64,000 nucleotides of DNA, from positions 496,001 through 560,000 of the forward strand of contig QEVV01000001.1 in the NCBI GenBank assembly GCA_003228115.1. Reading direction: 5' to 3'. Source of the stretch: Chloroflexota bacterium (GTDB lineage Bacteria > Chloroflexota > Dehalococcoidia > Lucifugimonadales > SAR202-VII-2). Under the pieces are notes generated by a model. That model was given only the letters and a program-made list of their open reading frames with translations, was not told the DNA's origin and did not search any database. The position numbers were made by a program, and so were the translations under genes. Every line of letters begins with the position of its first letter. Within the stretch, counting starts at the first letter, position 1. Below are positions 25,887 to 34,186 of this stretch, piece after piece.

Positions 25887-27017
25887 CTATCCAACCGCAG
25901 GCGCAGCATTGCGGAGCCGCGAGGCGGCCCCAAACCCCGAGTGGCCGGCAAGCCATTCATCCAGTTCGGCCCGATCCCCAGGCGGGTCCGGGGGCTTAGG
26001 AACATTGCCGCCGTTGTAGACCCGAACGGCATTGCCCCAGAGCACCTTTTCGCGTGTCTCCTGAGGGACGTGCTGTAGCTCCTCAGAGACGACGACGTGG
26101 GACTCCGGCCATGTGCTGGCTGGGTGGGGGTAGTCGTGGGACCACATGAAGTTGTCTTGCCCGTATGCTTCCAGGAGGTACGAGCCAACCGCATCGCTGA
26201 TGAAGGTGCTGCTGACTTGGCGATGGAAATACTCGCTAGGAAGCATAGGCAGCGGCTGGCGGCTCACCGTATAGTAGTCCAACTCTTGTAGCCAGAAGGG
26301 AATCCAGCCAACGCCGATCTCCGCGACCACGATCAGCAAGCGCGGGTACCTTTCCAGCACGCCTGACCCGATGATGTGGAGCAAGGAATTCATCGCGTCA
26401 AGCTTATGACCATTGACCGAATGAGCTTGAGGGAGCTTGGGATTCACGATGACCGGCCTGGCTCGCGCGTTGATGTGCATACTCAACGGCATCTCCATGT
26501 CTTGTGCCGCTGCCCAGAACTCCTCGTAGTGGTCTGAGTTGTAGGGGAGCTCATCGGGCGCTGCGATCCAGACGGCAGCTCCTCGCAAGCCCCCCTTCTT
26601 GAAACGCTCCATCTCCTTGATTGCGTGGCCAACATTCCACAGTGACACCACGCCCAGGCCCCAGAAGCGCTCAGGCGCAACGCTGCAGAAATCCATGAGC
26701 CAGTCGTTGTAGACCTGGAAGCAAGCCTCTTCCAACTCCCAGTCGTCAGGGAATCGCACATCCAACGTACCCAGCGTGGGATACAAAACCTCAGCACTAA
26801 CGCCGTCGAAGGCCATGTCTTTCAGGCGCTCATGCGGATCCCAACCTCCGGCCCGGAGATGCTGGCTGGTTTCGAAGAGCCTGGCCGTGATCCGGGGCGC
26901 ACGGTCACGAAGACTCTGCGGAAGGTTCCTATCCCAGAGGTCAGGGGGCTCCGCCATATGAGAGTCCGCCGAGACGAGAAGGTTGTTAGAGGGGGTGGTT
27001 GGAACCGGTTCCTGCAT
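25887..27017 (-). CDS. Amidohydrolase-2 family metal-dependent hydrolase
   Basis: Start ATG 27017 is chosen because GAGGTG lies 6 nt upstream. Longer frames reach 27071 without a site. The protein is about 376 residues. Metal-site motifs are SADSHMAEP near the N-terminus, SMHINARA in the middle and MWSHDYPHPAS toward the C-terminus, the amidohydrolase-2 pattern often annotated as predicted TIM-barrel hydrolase. It is a distant paralog of the 17126-18250 protein. Substrate unknown. Confidence 0.87.
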   Translation of the reverse strand: MQEPVPTTPSNNLLVSADSHMAEPPDLWDRNLPQSLRDRAPRITARLFETSQHLRAGGWDPHERLKDMAFDGVSAEVLYPTLGTLDVRFPDDWELEEACFQVYNDWLMDFCSVAPERFWGLGVVSLWNVGHAIKEMERFKKGGLRGAAVWIAAPDELPYNSDHYEEFWAAAQDMEMPLSMHINARARPVIVNPKLPQAHSVNGHKLDAMNSLLHIIGSGVLERYPRLLIVVAEIGVGWIPFWLQELDYYTVSRQPLPMLPSEYFHRQVSSTFISDAVGSYLLEAYGQDNFMWSHDYPHPASTWPESHVVVSEELQHVPQETREKVLWGNAVRVYNGGNVPKPPDPPGDRAELDEWLAGHSGFGAASRLRNAAPAVG

Positions 27018-27111
27018 GGCGTTCACCTCGCTGACCATCCATTGGAACCGAGAGCCTAGCAAGCGCAGCACATGGAGTCAATTGGGTGCGCACAGGCCAG
27101 TGGTCGACGCT

Positions 27112-28182
27112 TCAAAGAAGTCTGGGCGCCTTCTGAGGTTGTCCGGCGGGGATTAGCTTCTCCGCCTTGACACCCAGAAGGCGCACTGGACGATTCGTCT
27201 CCCAAGCCCCTGTGAGCAAAGCGGCAGCTTCCTCATTGATGTCCCCGGCCGCATCCGTAGGTTCAAAACGCGTGTGGGCCCGAGTAAGCGTCGTGAAATC
27301 GGAATAGCGCAACTTGATGCCGATGGTACGCGCTAGGACGCCCTCCTTCTGCAACTGTCCAGCTACGTCTTCGCTCATCTCCCTGATGCTCTTCAGCAAC
27401 GCCTCAGCATCGGCGATGTCTTTGCCAAATGTACGCTCGACACTACGAGACTTTGCTTCACGCTCTGTCACGACCGGGTTGAGGTCGACACCCATCGCTC
27501 GTTGGCGCATTTCGGGGCCACGTTTGCCAAAGAGTCGAGCCATAAGGTCGTCAGAGCAGGCTGCCAATTGGCCCAGGGTCTCCAGACCCTGCTTGTTGAG
27601 AACCTCTGCAGCCCTGGGGCCTATACCAGGCATGCGGCGGACAGGCAATGGGGCCAGAAATTGCGCTTCCCGGCCTGGGGGCACTGCTAGAAATCCCTGC
27701 GGCTTGGAACTCTCGCAGGCGATCTTGGCAACAACTTTGCTCGTTGCCACCCCAACGGAGCTTGGTAGCCCAAGGGCCACTTCGATTCGGCGTTGGACTT
27801 CCCTGCCGATCTCCCCAGCCCTATAGAAGGGAATGCCGGAAGAAAGCTCTACATATGCTTCATCAATGGAAACCTGCTCCACCATTGGCGAGAACTCTTC
27901 CAACAAAGCCATCACCAGGCGGGACTTTTCGCTGTAGGCGCCACGGGAAAACGGCAAGATAATCAGGTCAGGACACAATTTCATGGCGGTGCGCATGGGC
28001 AGCGCTGAATGAACGCCATACTCCCGCGCAGCATAGGAAGCGGCAGCCACGACACCTCGCCCCTCAGGACTACCGCCGACCACCACCGGTTTGCCTCGAA
28101 GGGATGGGTCCCTTAGCTCCTCAACCGACACGTAAAAAGCGTCGAGGTCCAATAGGAGAATACGCCGGTCTAGAAGCTGCAT
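27112..28182 (-). CDS. dinB: DNA polymerase IV (Y-family translesion polymerase)
   Basis: The 356-residue Y-family polymerase has the catalytic acids in LLLDLDAFYVSVEELRD (N-terminal Asp) and VSIDEAYVEL (Asp-Glu), followed by helix-hairpin-helix MPGIGPRAAEVL and a little-finger domain with KLRYSDFTTLTR. Length is normal. It copies damaged templates with low fidelity. No SOS box was recognised upstream. Confidence 0.95.
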   Translation of the reverse strand: MQLLDRRILLLDLDAFYVSVEELRDPSLRGKPVVVGGSPEGRGVVAAASYAAREYGVHSALPMRTAMKLCPDLIILPFSRGAYSEKSRLVMALLEEFSPMVEQVSIDEAYVELSSGIPFYRAGEIGREVQRRIEVALGLPSSVGVATSKVVAKIACESSKPQGFLAVPPGREAQFLAPLPVRRMPGIGPRAAEVLNKQGLETLGQLAACSDDLMARLFGKRGPEMRQRAMGVDLNPVVTEREAKSRSVERTFGKDIADAEALLKSIREMSEDVAGQLQKEGVLARTIGIKLRYSDFTTLTRAHTRFEPTDAAGDINEEAAALLTGAWETNRPVRLLGVKAEKLIPAGQPQKAPRLL

Positions 28183-28262
28183 GGCCCCCTTCCTCCAACG
28201 AGCCTAGAGTACACAACGCCAAGCCCTCGTCCAAGGCGTCAACGGCACCTACCGCTGGTAGC

Positions 28263-28299
28263 TGTCAAGTTTGACAACCCTACTACCGGCTGCTAAATT
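28263..28299 (+). promoter_or_regulatory. Promoter for korAB overlapping an inverted repeat
   Basis: TTGACA (28271-28276) and TAAATT (28294-28299) are 17 nt apart, about 95 nt before korA. The -35 is one half of the palindrome TGTCAA-gt-TTGACA (28263-28276), which could be an operator or a second, minus-strand -35 (no matching -10 is seen). Confidence 0.55.
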
Positions 28300-28394
28300 G
28301 TCCGATGTTACGTTCACGCGTGGCGCCCCAAATTTTGCGAGTTGGGACAGCGTAAGCTAAGTCCCTCATAACCCCTCGTTCGCGGAGGCTGAAG

Positions 28395-30095
28395 TTGGAA
28401 CGCCGTGACTTCGTCGTTCGTTTCGCAGGTGAAGGCGGCCAGGGTGTAGTTACCGCCGCCGAGTTTCTGGCCAGAGCGGCCGCAACCGTCGGTTATCATG
28501 TAATGACCTTCGCTACGTTTCCCTCCCAGATCAAGGGGGGGCCCACCTACACCCAGGTTCGTATTTCCACCGATCCGGTCCTAAGTTCCGGAGACGAGAT
28601 TGATGTCCTCGTCGCCCTGAATCTTGAAGCCTACAACAACCACAAGGCGGAGGTCAGAGAAGACGGTGTGGTTATGTATGACACCGTCTTCGAAATTGAC
28701 GCTGAAACCAGGGCGTTGGGCGTACCTATTGAGGTACTGGCCAAGGAAGCTGGGGAGGCACGCTCTGCCAACATGGTCATCCTGGGCGCATTGGCGCACT
28801 TGGTGAACATGCCAAAGGAGTATTTCCAGGACTTCGTGGCAGAACGGTTCAAGGGACGGGACAAGGTTGTTGACTTCAACACGAAAGCGCTTGAACTGGG
28901 CCGCCTTCATGCCGCCACCAGCGAGTTCCAGCTAGGAAGCCTGATGGCGCCTATAAGGCCCGAGGGAAAGCAGATACTGATCAAAGGGAACGATGCGCTC
29001 TCCATCGGCGCTTTGCAAGCGGGCGTCGACTACTATGTCGGCTACCCCATTTCCCCTGCTACTCCCATCTTCATCTTCATGGAGAAGAACCTCGTCGGCC
29101 CAGGCAGGTTCGCCTACCAAGCAACGTCAGAGATCGAGTCCATCACGGCTATCATTGGCGCAGGCTACGCCGGAAAGAAGGCAATGACGGCCACGGCGGG
29201 CCCCGGGTTCACGCTTATGAGCGAGGGTCTTGGTCTAGCATGGATGGCTGAAATTCCATGCGTTGTCGTTGATGTTCAACGAGGCGGACCCGCAACTGGC
29301 CTGCCAACCAAGACGGAACAGTCCGACTTCCAAACGGCACTGCACCCTGCCCACGGTGACTCCAAGCTACCCGTGATTGCTCCAGGCACAATCGAGGAAT
29401 GTTTTTACTCCGCTATCCATGCCTTCAACTGGGCTGAGAGGTACCAGGGGCCGGTAATTCTGCTTAGTGAGCACATGATGGCAGAGCGGTCTCAAAACAT
29501 TCCCATGCCTGATCTAGACCTTGTGCCCCCCGAAACCCGCGAAACGTACACAGGTGACAACGGGTACCTCCGGTACGACGGTGCGGAACTCTCGGCCATG
29601 CCGATCCCAGGCTCACCAGGCGCCTACGTGGCAAACGGGTCAGAGCACGACTCCTACGGTGACACGACCCATCTAGCAGAACGTCACGTCCAGATGACGG
29701 AGCGCCGCTTCGGTAAACTGAAGCTGCTGGAAGATGGTCATTACGAATCTGAGGGTACCGACTCCCCCATTGCAATCATGCCTTGGGGCGGTTCCAAGGG
29801 TCCAGGCCGAGAAGCTTGGGAGGCCCTTATAGCGAGCGGACAGAGCATCGGCTGGTATTACACGATGTTCCTACACCCTCTGCCAGCGAAACTATTGGAA
29901 GAGTTGCTGCAGAAGGAACTGGTCATCGTGCCTGAATTGAACTACCTGGGCCAATTCTCTTCATACCTACGGACATACGGCATACGAGCCGAATCCATAA
30001 CCCAGTACACGGGACTGCCCTTCAAGGTCAGCGTCCTGGAAGAGCGTATTACGAAGCGAGTTGAAGCCCACGGAAGAGGAGTCGTTAGAGTATGA
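28395..30095 (+). CDS. korA: 2-oxoacid:ferredoxin oxidoreductase, fused gamma-alpha subunit
   Basis: The protein has 566 residues. Residues ~1-185 are the gamma domain (FAGEGGQGVVTAAEFLARAA, SQIKGGPTYTQVR). Residues ~195-566 are the alpha/PFOR N-terminal domain (GNDALSIGALQAGVDYYVGYPISPATP, EIESITAIIGAGYAGKKAMTATAGPG). This is the KorA arrangement of 2-oxoglutarate:ferredoxin oxidoreductases. The initiation codon is TTG with GGAGG 6 nt upstream. korB overlaps its stop by 4 nt. The enzyme oxidises a 2-oxoacid to acyl-CoA with ferredoxin reduction, or works in reverse. 2-oxoglutarate is the likely but unproven substrate. Confidence 0.92.
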   Translation: MERRDFVVRFAGEGGQGVVTAAEFLARAAATVGYHVMTFATFPSQIKGGPTYTQVRISTDPVLSSGDEIDVLVALNLEAYNNHKAEVREDGVVMYDTVFEIDAETRALGVPIEVLAKEAGEARSANMVILGALAHLVNMPKEYFQDFVAERFKGRDKVVDFNTKALELGRLHAATSEFQLGSLMAPIRPEGKQILIKGNDALSIGALQAGVDYYVGYPISPATPIFIFMEKNLVGPGRFAYQATSEIESITAIIGAGYAGKKAMTATAGPGFTLMSEGLGLAWMAEIPCVVVDVQRGGPATGLPTKTEQSDFQTALHPAHGDSKLPVIAPGTIEECFYSAIHAFNWAERYQGPVILLSEHMMAERSQNIPMPDLDLVPPETRETYTGDNGYLRYDGAELSAMPIPGSPGAYVANGSEHDSYGDTTHLAERHVQMTERRFGKLKLLEDGHYESEGTDSPIAIMPWGGSKGPGREAWEALIASGQSIGWYYTMFLHPLPAKLLEELLQKELVIVPELNYLGQFSSYLRTYGIRAESITQYTGLPFKVSVLEERITKRVEAHGRGVVRV

Positions 30096-30964
30096 GCGCC
30101 AAGAATCCTGAGTACGATTTCAAGTGGTGTCCCGGCTGCGGCGATTTCGGGGTCCGGCGGGCTTTGGAATGGGCGGTAGAGGAACGCGGTGAGCGGACCG
30201 GCGAACCGATCTACAACAACGTCATAGTGGCTGGGATCGGATGTTCTGGAAACCTTGTGCACCTCTACGAGGGAGAGCAACAGCCCTATGGCATCCACGG
30301 CATCCACGGCCGCACACTTCCCATTGCGCTCGGTGTCAAGATGGGCAGGCCGGACCTAAACGTCATTGTAGTGGCCGGCGATGGTGACTTCCTGAGCATT
30401 GGCCAGGAGCATATTGCCCCTCAGGCCGCTCGGAACTTGGACATCACCTGCGTCATCATGGACAACGGCGTCTACGGACTGACCAAGGGCCAGAGTTCGC
30501 CTACCGGCGAGCAAAACATGGTGACCAACTCCACGCCCTACGGAAAGCTGGAGGTGGGACTCAACCCTCTTCAGTTCTTCCTGAGCGTAGGTGTCTCATT
30601 CGTGGCCTCAGCGTTCTCCGGCAAGCCCAGAGACATGGCTAAGCTTATGGGTCAAGCGATGGATCACCCAGGTTTCTCGATCATCAATGTGCAGTCGCCC
30701 TGCACCACCTATAACGACACCTTTGAAATGCTGAAGGGCAGCAAGAACAAAGGCATTGAGCCTGCCCTCTATGACATCCCCGAAGACCACGACCCCACGG
30801 ACTGGAATGCAGCCCTAGAGATAGCGAGGGCGGACGGAGTACCGGTGGGAATCCTGTACCAGGAGCAGTACTCCCAGCCCCTGCATCAGAGGATCATCGA
30901 CACCATTCATCCCCAGTTTCAGGCCAAGACCGTGCCTGAGATGCTAGAGGCCTTCGTTCTCTAG
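30092..30964 (+). CDS. korB: 2-oxoacid:ferredoxin oxidoreductase, beta (TPP-binding) subunit
   Basis: The 290-residue protein has KWCPGCGDFG at the N-terminus, the ThDP/Mg motif GDGDFLSIGQEH about 90 residues later and MDNGVYGLTKGQSSPT. This is the KorB pattern without a ferredoxin domain. ATGA overlap with korA indicates a coupled two-subunit operon ending at the strong terminator at 31018-31060. Confidence 0.93.
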   Translation: MSAKNPEYDFKWCPGCGDFGVRRALEWAVEERGERTGEPIYNNVIVAGIGCSGNLVHLYEGEQQPYGIHGIHGRTLPIALGVKMGRPDLNVIVVAGDGDFLSIGQEHIAPQAARNLDITCVIMDNGVYGLTKGQSSPTGEQNMVTNSTPYGKLEVGLNPLQFFLSVGVSFVASAFSGKPRDMAKLMGQAMDHPGFSIINVQSPCTTYNDTFEMLKGSKNKGIEPALYDIPEDHDPTDWNAALEIARADGVPVGILYQEQYSQPLHQRIIDTIHPQFQAKTVPEMLEAFVL

Positions 30965-31017
30965 GGCCCCATCTTGGGGGCTGCGTCTTAGACCGGCCCT
31001 CCCCGCGTAAGAGTAGA

Positions 31018-31060
31018 AAAAGAAGAGCGCCCCGCGTTTAGCGGGGCGCTCTTCTTTTTG
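31018..31060. terminator. Bidirectional terminator between korB and the sigma factor
   Basis: Perfect 19-nt arms (31018-31036 and 31042-31060) surround loop GTTTA. The right arm ends in five Ts and the left begins with As, so it serves both convergent genes. Confidence 0.88.
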
Positions 31061-31086
31061 TCGGTCATAGGCGCCGAAAGCAAGCC

Positions 31087-31627
31087 TTAGGTTGCCATGT
31101 AAGGCTCCAAATAGCTCCTGAGTTGCACCCGCGCCCGGTGGAGCCGGGCTTTGAACGCTGACACTGTGGTCTCCAAGACCTCCGCGGCCTCCAGGTTGGA
31201 GAGACCCTGCACATCTCGTAGCGTTACTGCGATTCGCAAATCATCGGGCAGGGCAGCCAGGCCAGCCTCCAAGTGCTCCCCCAATTCCTTGTTGAGCGCG
31301 GCCCTCTCTGGAGCCTCTTCGGCGCTGGGGGAGGGGTCAGCGAGCACCTGCTCGACCTCCCCTTCCGGCTGGGTCATGGTCTTGGCCCTACGATCTTTGC
31401 GGAGGCGCATGAGGCATGCGTTAACGACAATCCGATAGAAGCCAGGTGGAAACCTTGGAATCTTGCCGGAACTTATCCAGGTTGCGATAGGCGGAGATGA
31501 ACGCGTCCTGAACACAGTCCTGAGCGTCATCAGGGTTCCCCATCACCCGATAGGCAACGTTGTATGCGAAGTCAGCATAGTTCTCTACAATCTGGTCGAA
31601 ATCAGCGACTTCCGGCTGGAGGGACAC
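31087..31627 (-). pseudogene. ECF sigma factor gene broken by a one-base frameshift
   Basis: Region 2 (VENYADFAYNVAYRVMG, DCVQDAFISAYRNLDKFR) is read in one frame and the remainder (YRIVVNACLMRLRKDRR, then region 4 LPDDLRIAVTLRDVQGLS and SAFKARLHRAR) in another. Removing one base near 31438 joins STWL to YRIVVNA and restores a normal ~180-residue ECF sigma-70 factor. I place the start at GTG 31627, six bases after GAGG. Longer frames up to 31816 add an unrelated leader. Everything after the shift is well preserved, so an assembly or sequencing indel or a very recent mutation is most likely. A zinc anti-sigma factor is encoded divergently upstream. Confidence 0.8.
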
Positions 31628-31828
31628 GGAGAACCTCAGAGGAAATTCAGGAGCAGTTCCATCGTACCGTAGCCGCTCAGCCACGACAGTGTCAATGAAT
31701 CCCCTACAGGCATCTCCGCCAGCGGGTGATGCATCTAAGCCAACAAGAGGGCTCGGCTTCATCTTGACTGGATAAAGGGGCCCAACTACAGTGAATCGAA
31801 GATTGGGAGTCCTCAATGGAGTGTAGAG

Positions 31829-32104
31829 ATGGCGGATTGGCTCAAATTGCCCTCATTCCTGCGTAGGCGAAAGACGGAAGACCACGCCGAAATAGCAGGG
31901 TGTTGCTCCGATTACATTGATGGGGAGCTTACGGAACCGATGCTGTCTCGCCTTGAGAATCATCTGTCATGGTGCGGACCATGCACCGCTTTCATATCCT
32001 CGTTGCGATCAACAGTGGATAGCCTGCGAGGGCTTCCTGCTAAAACGCCCCCTCCCGAACTCAAGGACGCAATCCGGCGTGAGGTTCGGAACTCCAAGAA
32101 CTAG
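31829..32104 (+). CDS. Zinc-finger anti-sigma factor (zf-HC2 type), soluble
   Basis: The 91-residue protein contains the ZAS motif H45-x3-C49-x2-C52 preceded by Cys25/Cys26 and CSDYIDGEL, as in zf-HC2 anti-sigma factors. It has no transmembrane segment, so it would act in the cytoplasm, like RsrA-type redox-sensing anti-sigmas. It is divergent from the ECF sigma gene with about 200 nt between starts. Most partners are co-directional, so this arrangement is unusual. GGAG lies upstream of the ATG. Confidence 0.8.
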   Translation: MADWLKLPSFLRRRKTEDHAEIAGCCSDYIDGELTEPMLSRLENHLSWCGPCTAFISSLRSTVDSLRGLPAKTPPPELKDAIRREVRNSKN

Positions 32105-32121
32105 CACTTCCGCGAGCCCAC

Positions 32122-32158
32122 AAAAGAAAGACCCGGCGCAAGGCCGGGTCTTTCTTTT
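32122..32158. terminator. Bidirectional terminator between anti-sigma gene and ccmE
   Basis: Perfect 16-nt arms (32122-32137 and 32143-32158) surround a 5-nt loop, with flanking A and T runs on the two sides. It separates convergent genes. Confidence 0.85.
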
Positions 32159-32182
32159 TCCGATCTGCGCAGAGGGGCCAAC

Positions 32183-32680
32183 TCAAACGTCGTAATCCGC
32201 CTCGTAGTCTGCCGGTTGTTCACCAGGCTCGTCCAGCTCTTGGAACTTGGTGGGACACTTGATCAGCGGATCACCTTTCGTCGTGAAGACGCCGCTTGGG
32301 TCGTAGGTGCCCTGGAGGATGATCTCCGAGTGCGGATTGAAGAAAAGGCTCGGTACCGCTCCGGCGTGGGACACTTGCAGATGATCTCCATTGTCGTCCA
32401 CCAGAATGAACTCTCCGGTACCGGTACCGGGCGCTCGCTCAAACGACTCCTGTAGCAACTTCCCCCGAATCCTGAGCGTCTCGTCCGCAAGGGCTTCACC
32501 CTGCGCCTGAAGTTCCTGGACCGAGTAGAAGTACTGGGCCGCGCCCTGGAAAGACTGAAAGGCAAAGTAGAACATGGCCAAGGCCACGACCGCGACGCTT
32601 ATGAGCAGCTTCCTGCGGCCCGTGAGCCAAGGCTCCGGAGCGGCGGCTAGGTTAGGCGGAATGTTAGGTTCAATGGTCAT
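32183..32680 (-). CDS. ccmE: Cytochrome c maturation protein CcmE, Cys-type
   Basis: The protein is 165 residues from ATG 32680 (a start at 32713 is possible): a single membrane anchor at ~24-42, then an OB-fold periplasmic domain with LRIRGKLL, VDDNGDHLQV and EIILQGTYDPSGVF. CcmE chaperones heme for c-type cytochromes. The usual heme-binding HxxxY is replaced by C142-P-T-K-F146 (in IKCPTKF), the Cys variant known from archaea and some bacteria, here with Phe instead of Tyr. No other ccm genes are in the window. Confidence 0.82.
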   Translation of the reverse strand: MTIEPNIPPNLAAAPEPWLTGRRKLLISVAVVALAMFYFAFQSFQGAAQYFYSVQELQAQGEALADETLRIRGKLLQESFERAPGTGTGEFILVDDNGDHLQVSHAGAVPSLFFNPHSEIILQGTYDPSGVFTTKGDPLIKCPTKFQELDEPGEQPADYEADYDV

Positions 32681-32760
32681 TGTTCGATTCAATCTCCTAG
32701 ATACCTTCAGCATATCCCATTGCCACTTCCTTCACAATGTAATGACGGGAGTCCTTCCAC

Positions 32761-32818
32761 TTGCTCCGTGAGTGCCTACATAGGTATACTTTCGCTGGTC
32801 AGCTTGACCAGCAAGGAG
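32761..32818 (+). promoter_or_regulatory. ilvE promoter with a hairpin abutting the ribosome-binding site
   Basis: TTGCTC (32761-32766) and TATACT (32785-32790) are 18 nt apart. The predicted transcript starts inside a perfect hairpin, GCTGGTCA (32794-32801), loop GCT, TGACCAGC (32805-32812), which directly abuts the ribosome site AAGGAG (32813-32818). It could be an operator or a 5' stabilising or translation-controlling stem. Confidence 0.5.
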
Positions 32819-32825
32819 TCCTTGA

Positions 32826-33764
32826 ATGCCACCTCAACCGTTGGCTTTTTTTCGTGGTGAATTCTTGCCACTTGCAGACGCAAAGGTAGGAATCGCTACC
32901 CACGCCCTGCACTATGGGACCGCGGTCTTCGAGGGAATTCGGGCCAACTGGAACGAAGACGACTCGACGCTCTACATCTTCCGCCCACGAGAGCACTACG
33001 AGCGCTTGCTGCGCGGGTGCCAGATCCTCCGGATGGACATACCCTACTCCGTGGACGATCTCTGTCGGCTGTCGGCGGAGCTGGTGGAGCGAAGCGGCTA
33101 CCACGACGACCTCTATATACGGCCTCTGGCTTTCAAAAGCACCGAGCGGGTGGCTAACCTCAAGCTTCATGAGCTTGACGCCGAATTAACTATTATGACC
33201 GTCCCCTTGGGGGCCTATTTGGATGTGGAAGCCGTTGCTCGTTGTTGTACATCAAGTTGGCGTCGCATGGAAGACACCATGATCCCGACGGGCCTGAAGA
33301 TCAGTGGTCTCTACGTGAACAGCATCCTGGCCAAGACAGAGGCGGTCTTGGCCGGCTTTGATGAAGCCATTCTGTTGAATCAGGACGGCCACGTCGCGGA
33401 GGGTTCCGGCGAAAACATTTTCATGGTGCAAGACGGCCGCTTGTTCACTCCGCCCATAACGGACAACGTCCTACCTGGCATAACGCGGGACACGATAATG
33501 AAAATGGCGAAGAGCGAGCTAGGCATTGAGACCGAGGAGCGCAGCATTCGCCGCAGCGAACTCTACCTTGCCGACGAGGTGTTCATGACGGGCACAGCGG
33601 CTCATCTGACTCCTGTAGGCGAAATCGACAATATGAAGATAGGATCTGGAGCCTGGGGCCCCATCGCCACCGAGCTTCGTTCCCTTTATTTCGACGTGAT
33701 CCGAGGCCGAAACGCCAAGTACCTTGATTGGTGCATGCCAGTGCGGGCCAAGGTGAGCGCCTAG
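32826..33764 (+). CDS. ilvE: Branched-chain amino acid aminotransferase
   Basis: The 312-residue fold-type IV PLP enzyme has THALHYGTAVFEGIRA, ILAKTEAVLAGFDEAILLNQDGHVAEGSGENIF (PLP-binding and specificity motifs) and LPGITRD, the IlvE pattern. It transaminates leucine, isoleucine and valine with 2-oxoglutarate. ATG lies 7 nt after AAGGAG. Confidence 0.93.
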   Translation: MPPQPLAFFRGEFLPLADAKVGIATHALHYGTAVFEGIRANWNEDDSTLYIFRPREHYERLLRGCQILRMDIPYSVDDLCRLSAELVERSGYHDDLYIRPLAFKSTERVANLKLHELDAELTIMTVPLGAYLDVEAVARCCTSSWRRMEDTMIPTGLKISGLYVNSILAKTEAVLAGFDEAILLNQDGHVAEGSGENIFMVQDGRLFTPPITDNVLPGITRDTIMKMAKSELGIETEERSIRRSELYLADEVFMTGTAAHLTPVGEIDNMKIGSGAWGPIATELRSLYFDVIRGRNAKYLDWCMPVRAKVSA

Positions 33765-33778
33765 TTCCAGGGACGAAC

Positions 33779-34186
33779 GTGATCCTGTTCGCCCTCCACT
33801 ACTCCATCTTCTCCTTCGTTGCCTGTTGCGGCGGGCTTCAGATTGCTGCGTGGTATAACCATCTGGACGGCCTGCTTTTTGTGACCAACCGCCTCATTGG
33901 TGGCCTTCTCGGCGTGGCGTTAGCCGTGGGAGCCTTTCTGTGGTTCTTCCTCAGCCGTGAACGCAACGTTCCAGATACCGAGGATGGCCTTGGCGGGTCA
34001 CTGATGTTCGCCCTATTCCTTGCCGCTGCTGCATTCGCCACAGTGTTTACCTTGGGCTTCTCTTCCCTAGTCAATAGCATGCGTTCTCATCAGCCACCGG
34101 ACGATGTCGACGGTGTCGAGGCGCTGAGGACCACCACGTTTGGCACGGCGCTCCGGGCAAGCTTCCGCAGGGATAACCGGTCATGA
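33779..34186 (+). CDS. Small integral membrane protein of unknown function
   Basis: A GTG at 33779 just after the ilvE stop gives 135 residues. An in-frame ATG at 33728 would overlap ilvE. There are three hydrophobic segments (VILFALHYSIFSFVACCGG, LIGGLLGVALAVGAFLWFFL and LMFALFLAAAAFATVFTLGF) and a polar C-terminal tail. It overlaps the PAP2-like gene by 4 nt (ATGA), so the two are translationally coupled and may work together. No family recognised. Confidence 0.6.
   Translation: MILFALHYSIFSFVACCGGLQIAAWYNHLDGLLFVTNRLIGGLLGVALAVGAFLWFFLSRERNVPDTEDGLGGSLMFALFLAAAAFATVFTLGFSSLVNSMRSHQPPDDVDGVEALRTTTFGTALRASFRRDNRS

Noticed and set aside
31431-31445. Programmed frameshift in the ECF sigma gene
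   Set aside because: The junction (CTT-C-TAT) has no stop codon, slippery heptamer or internal Shine-Dalgarno arrangement. A simple indel is more economical.
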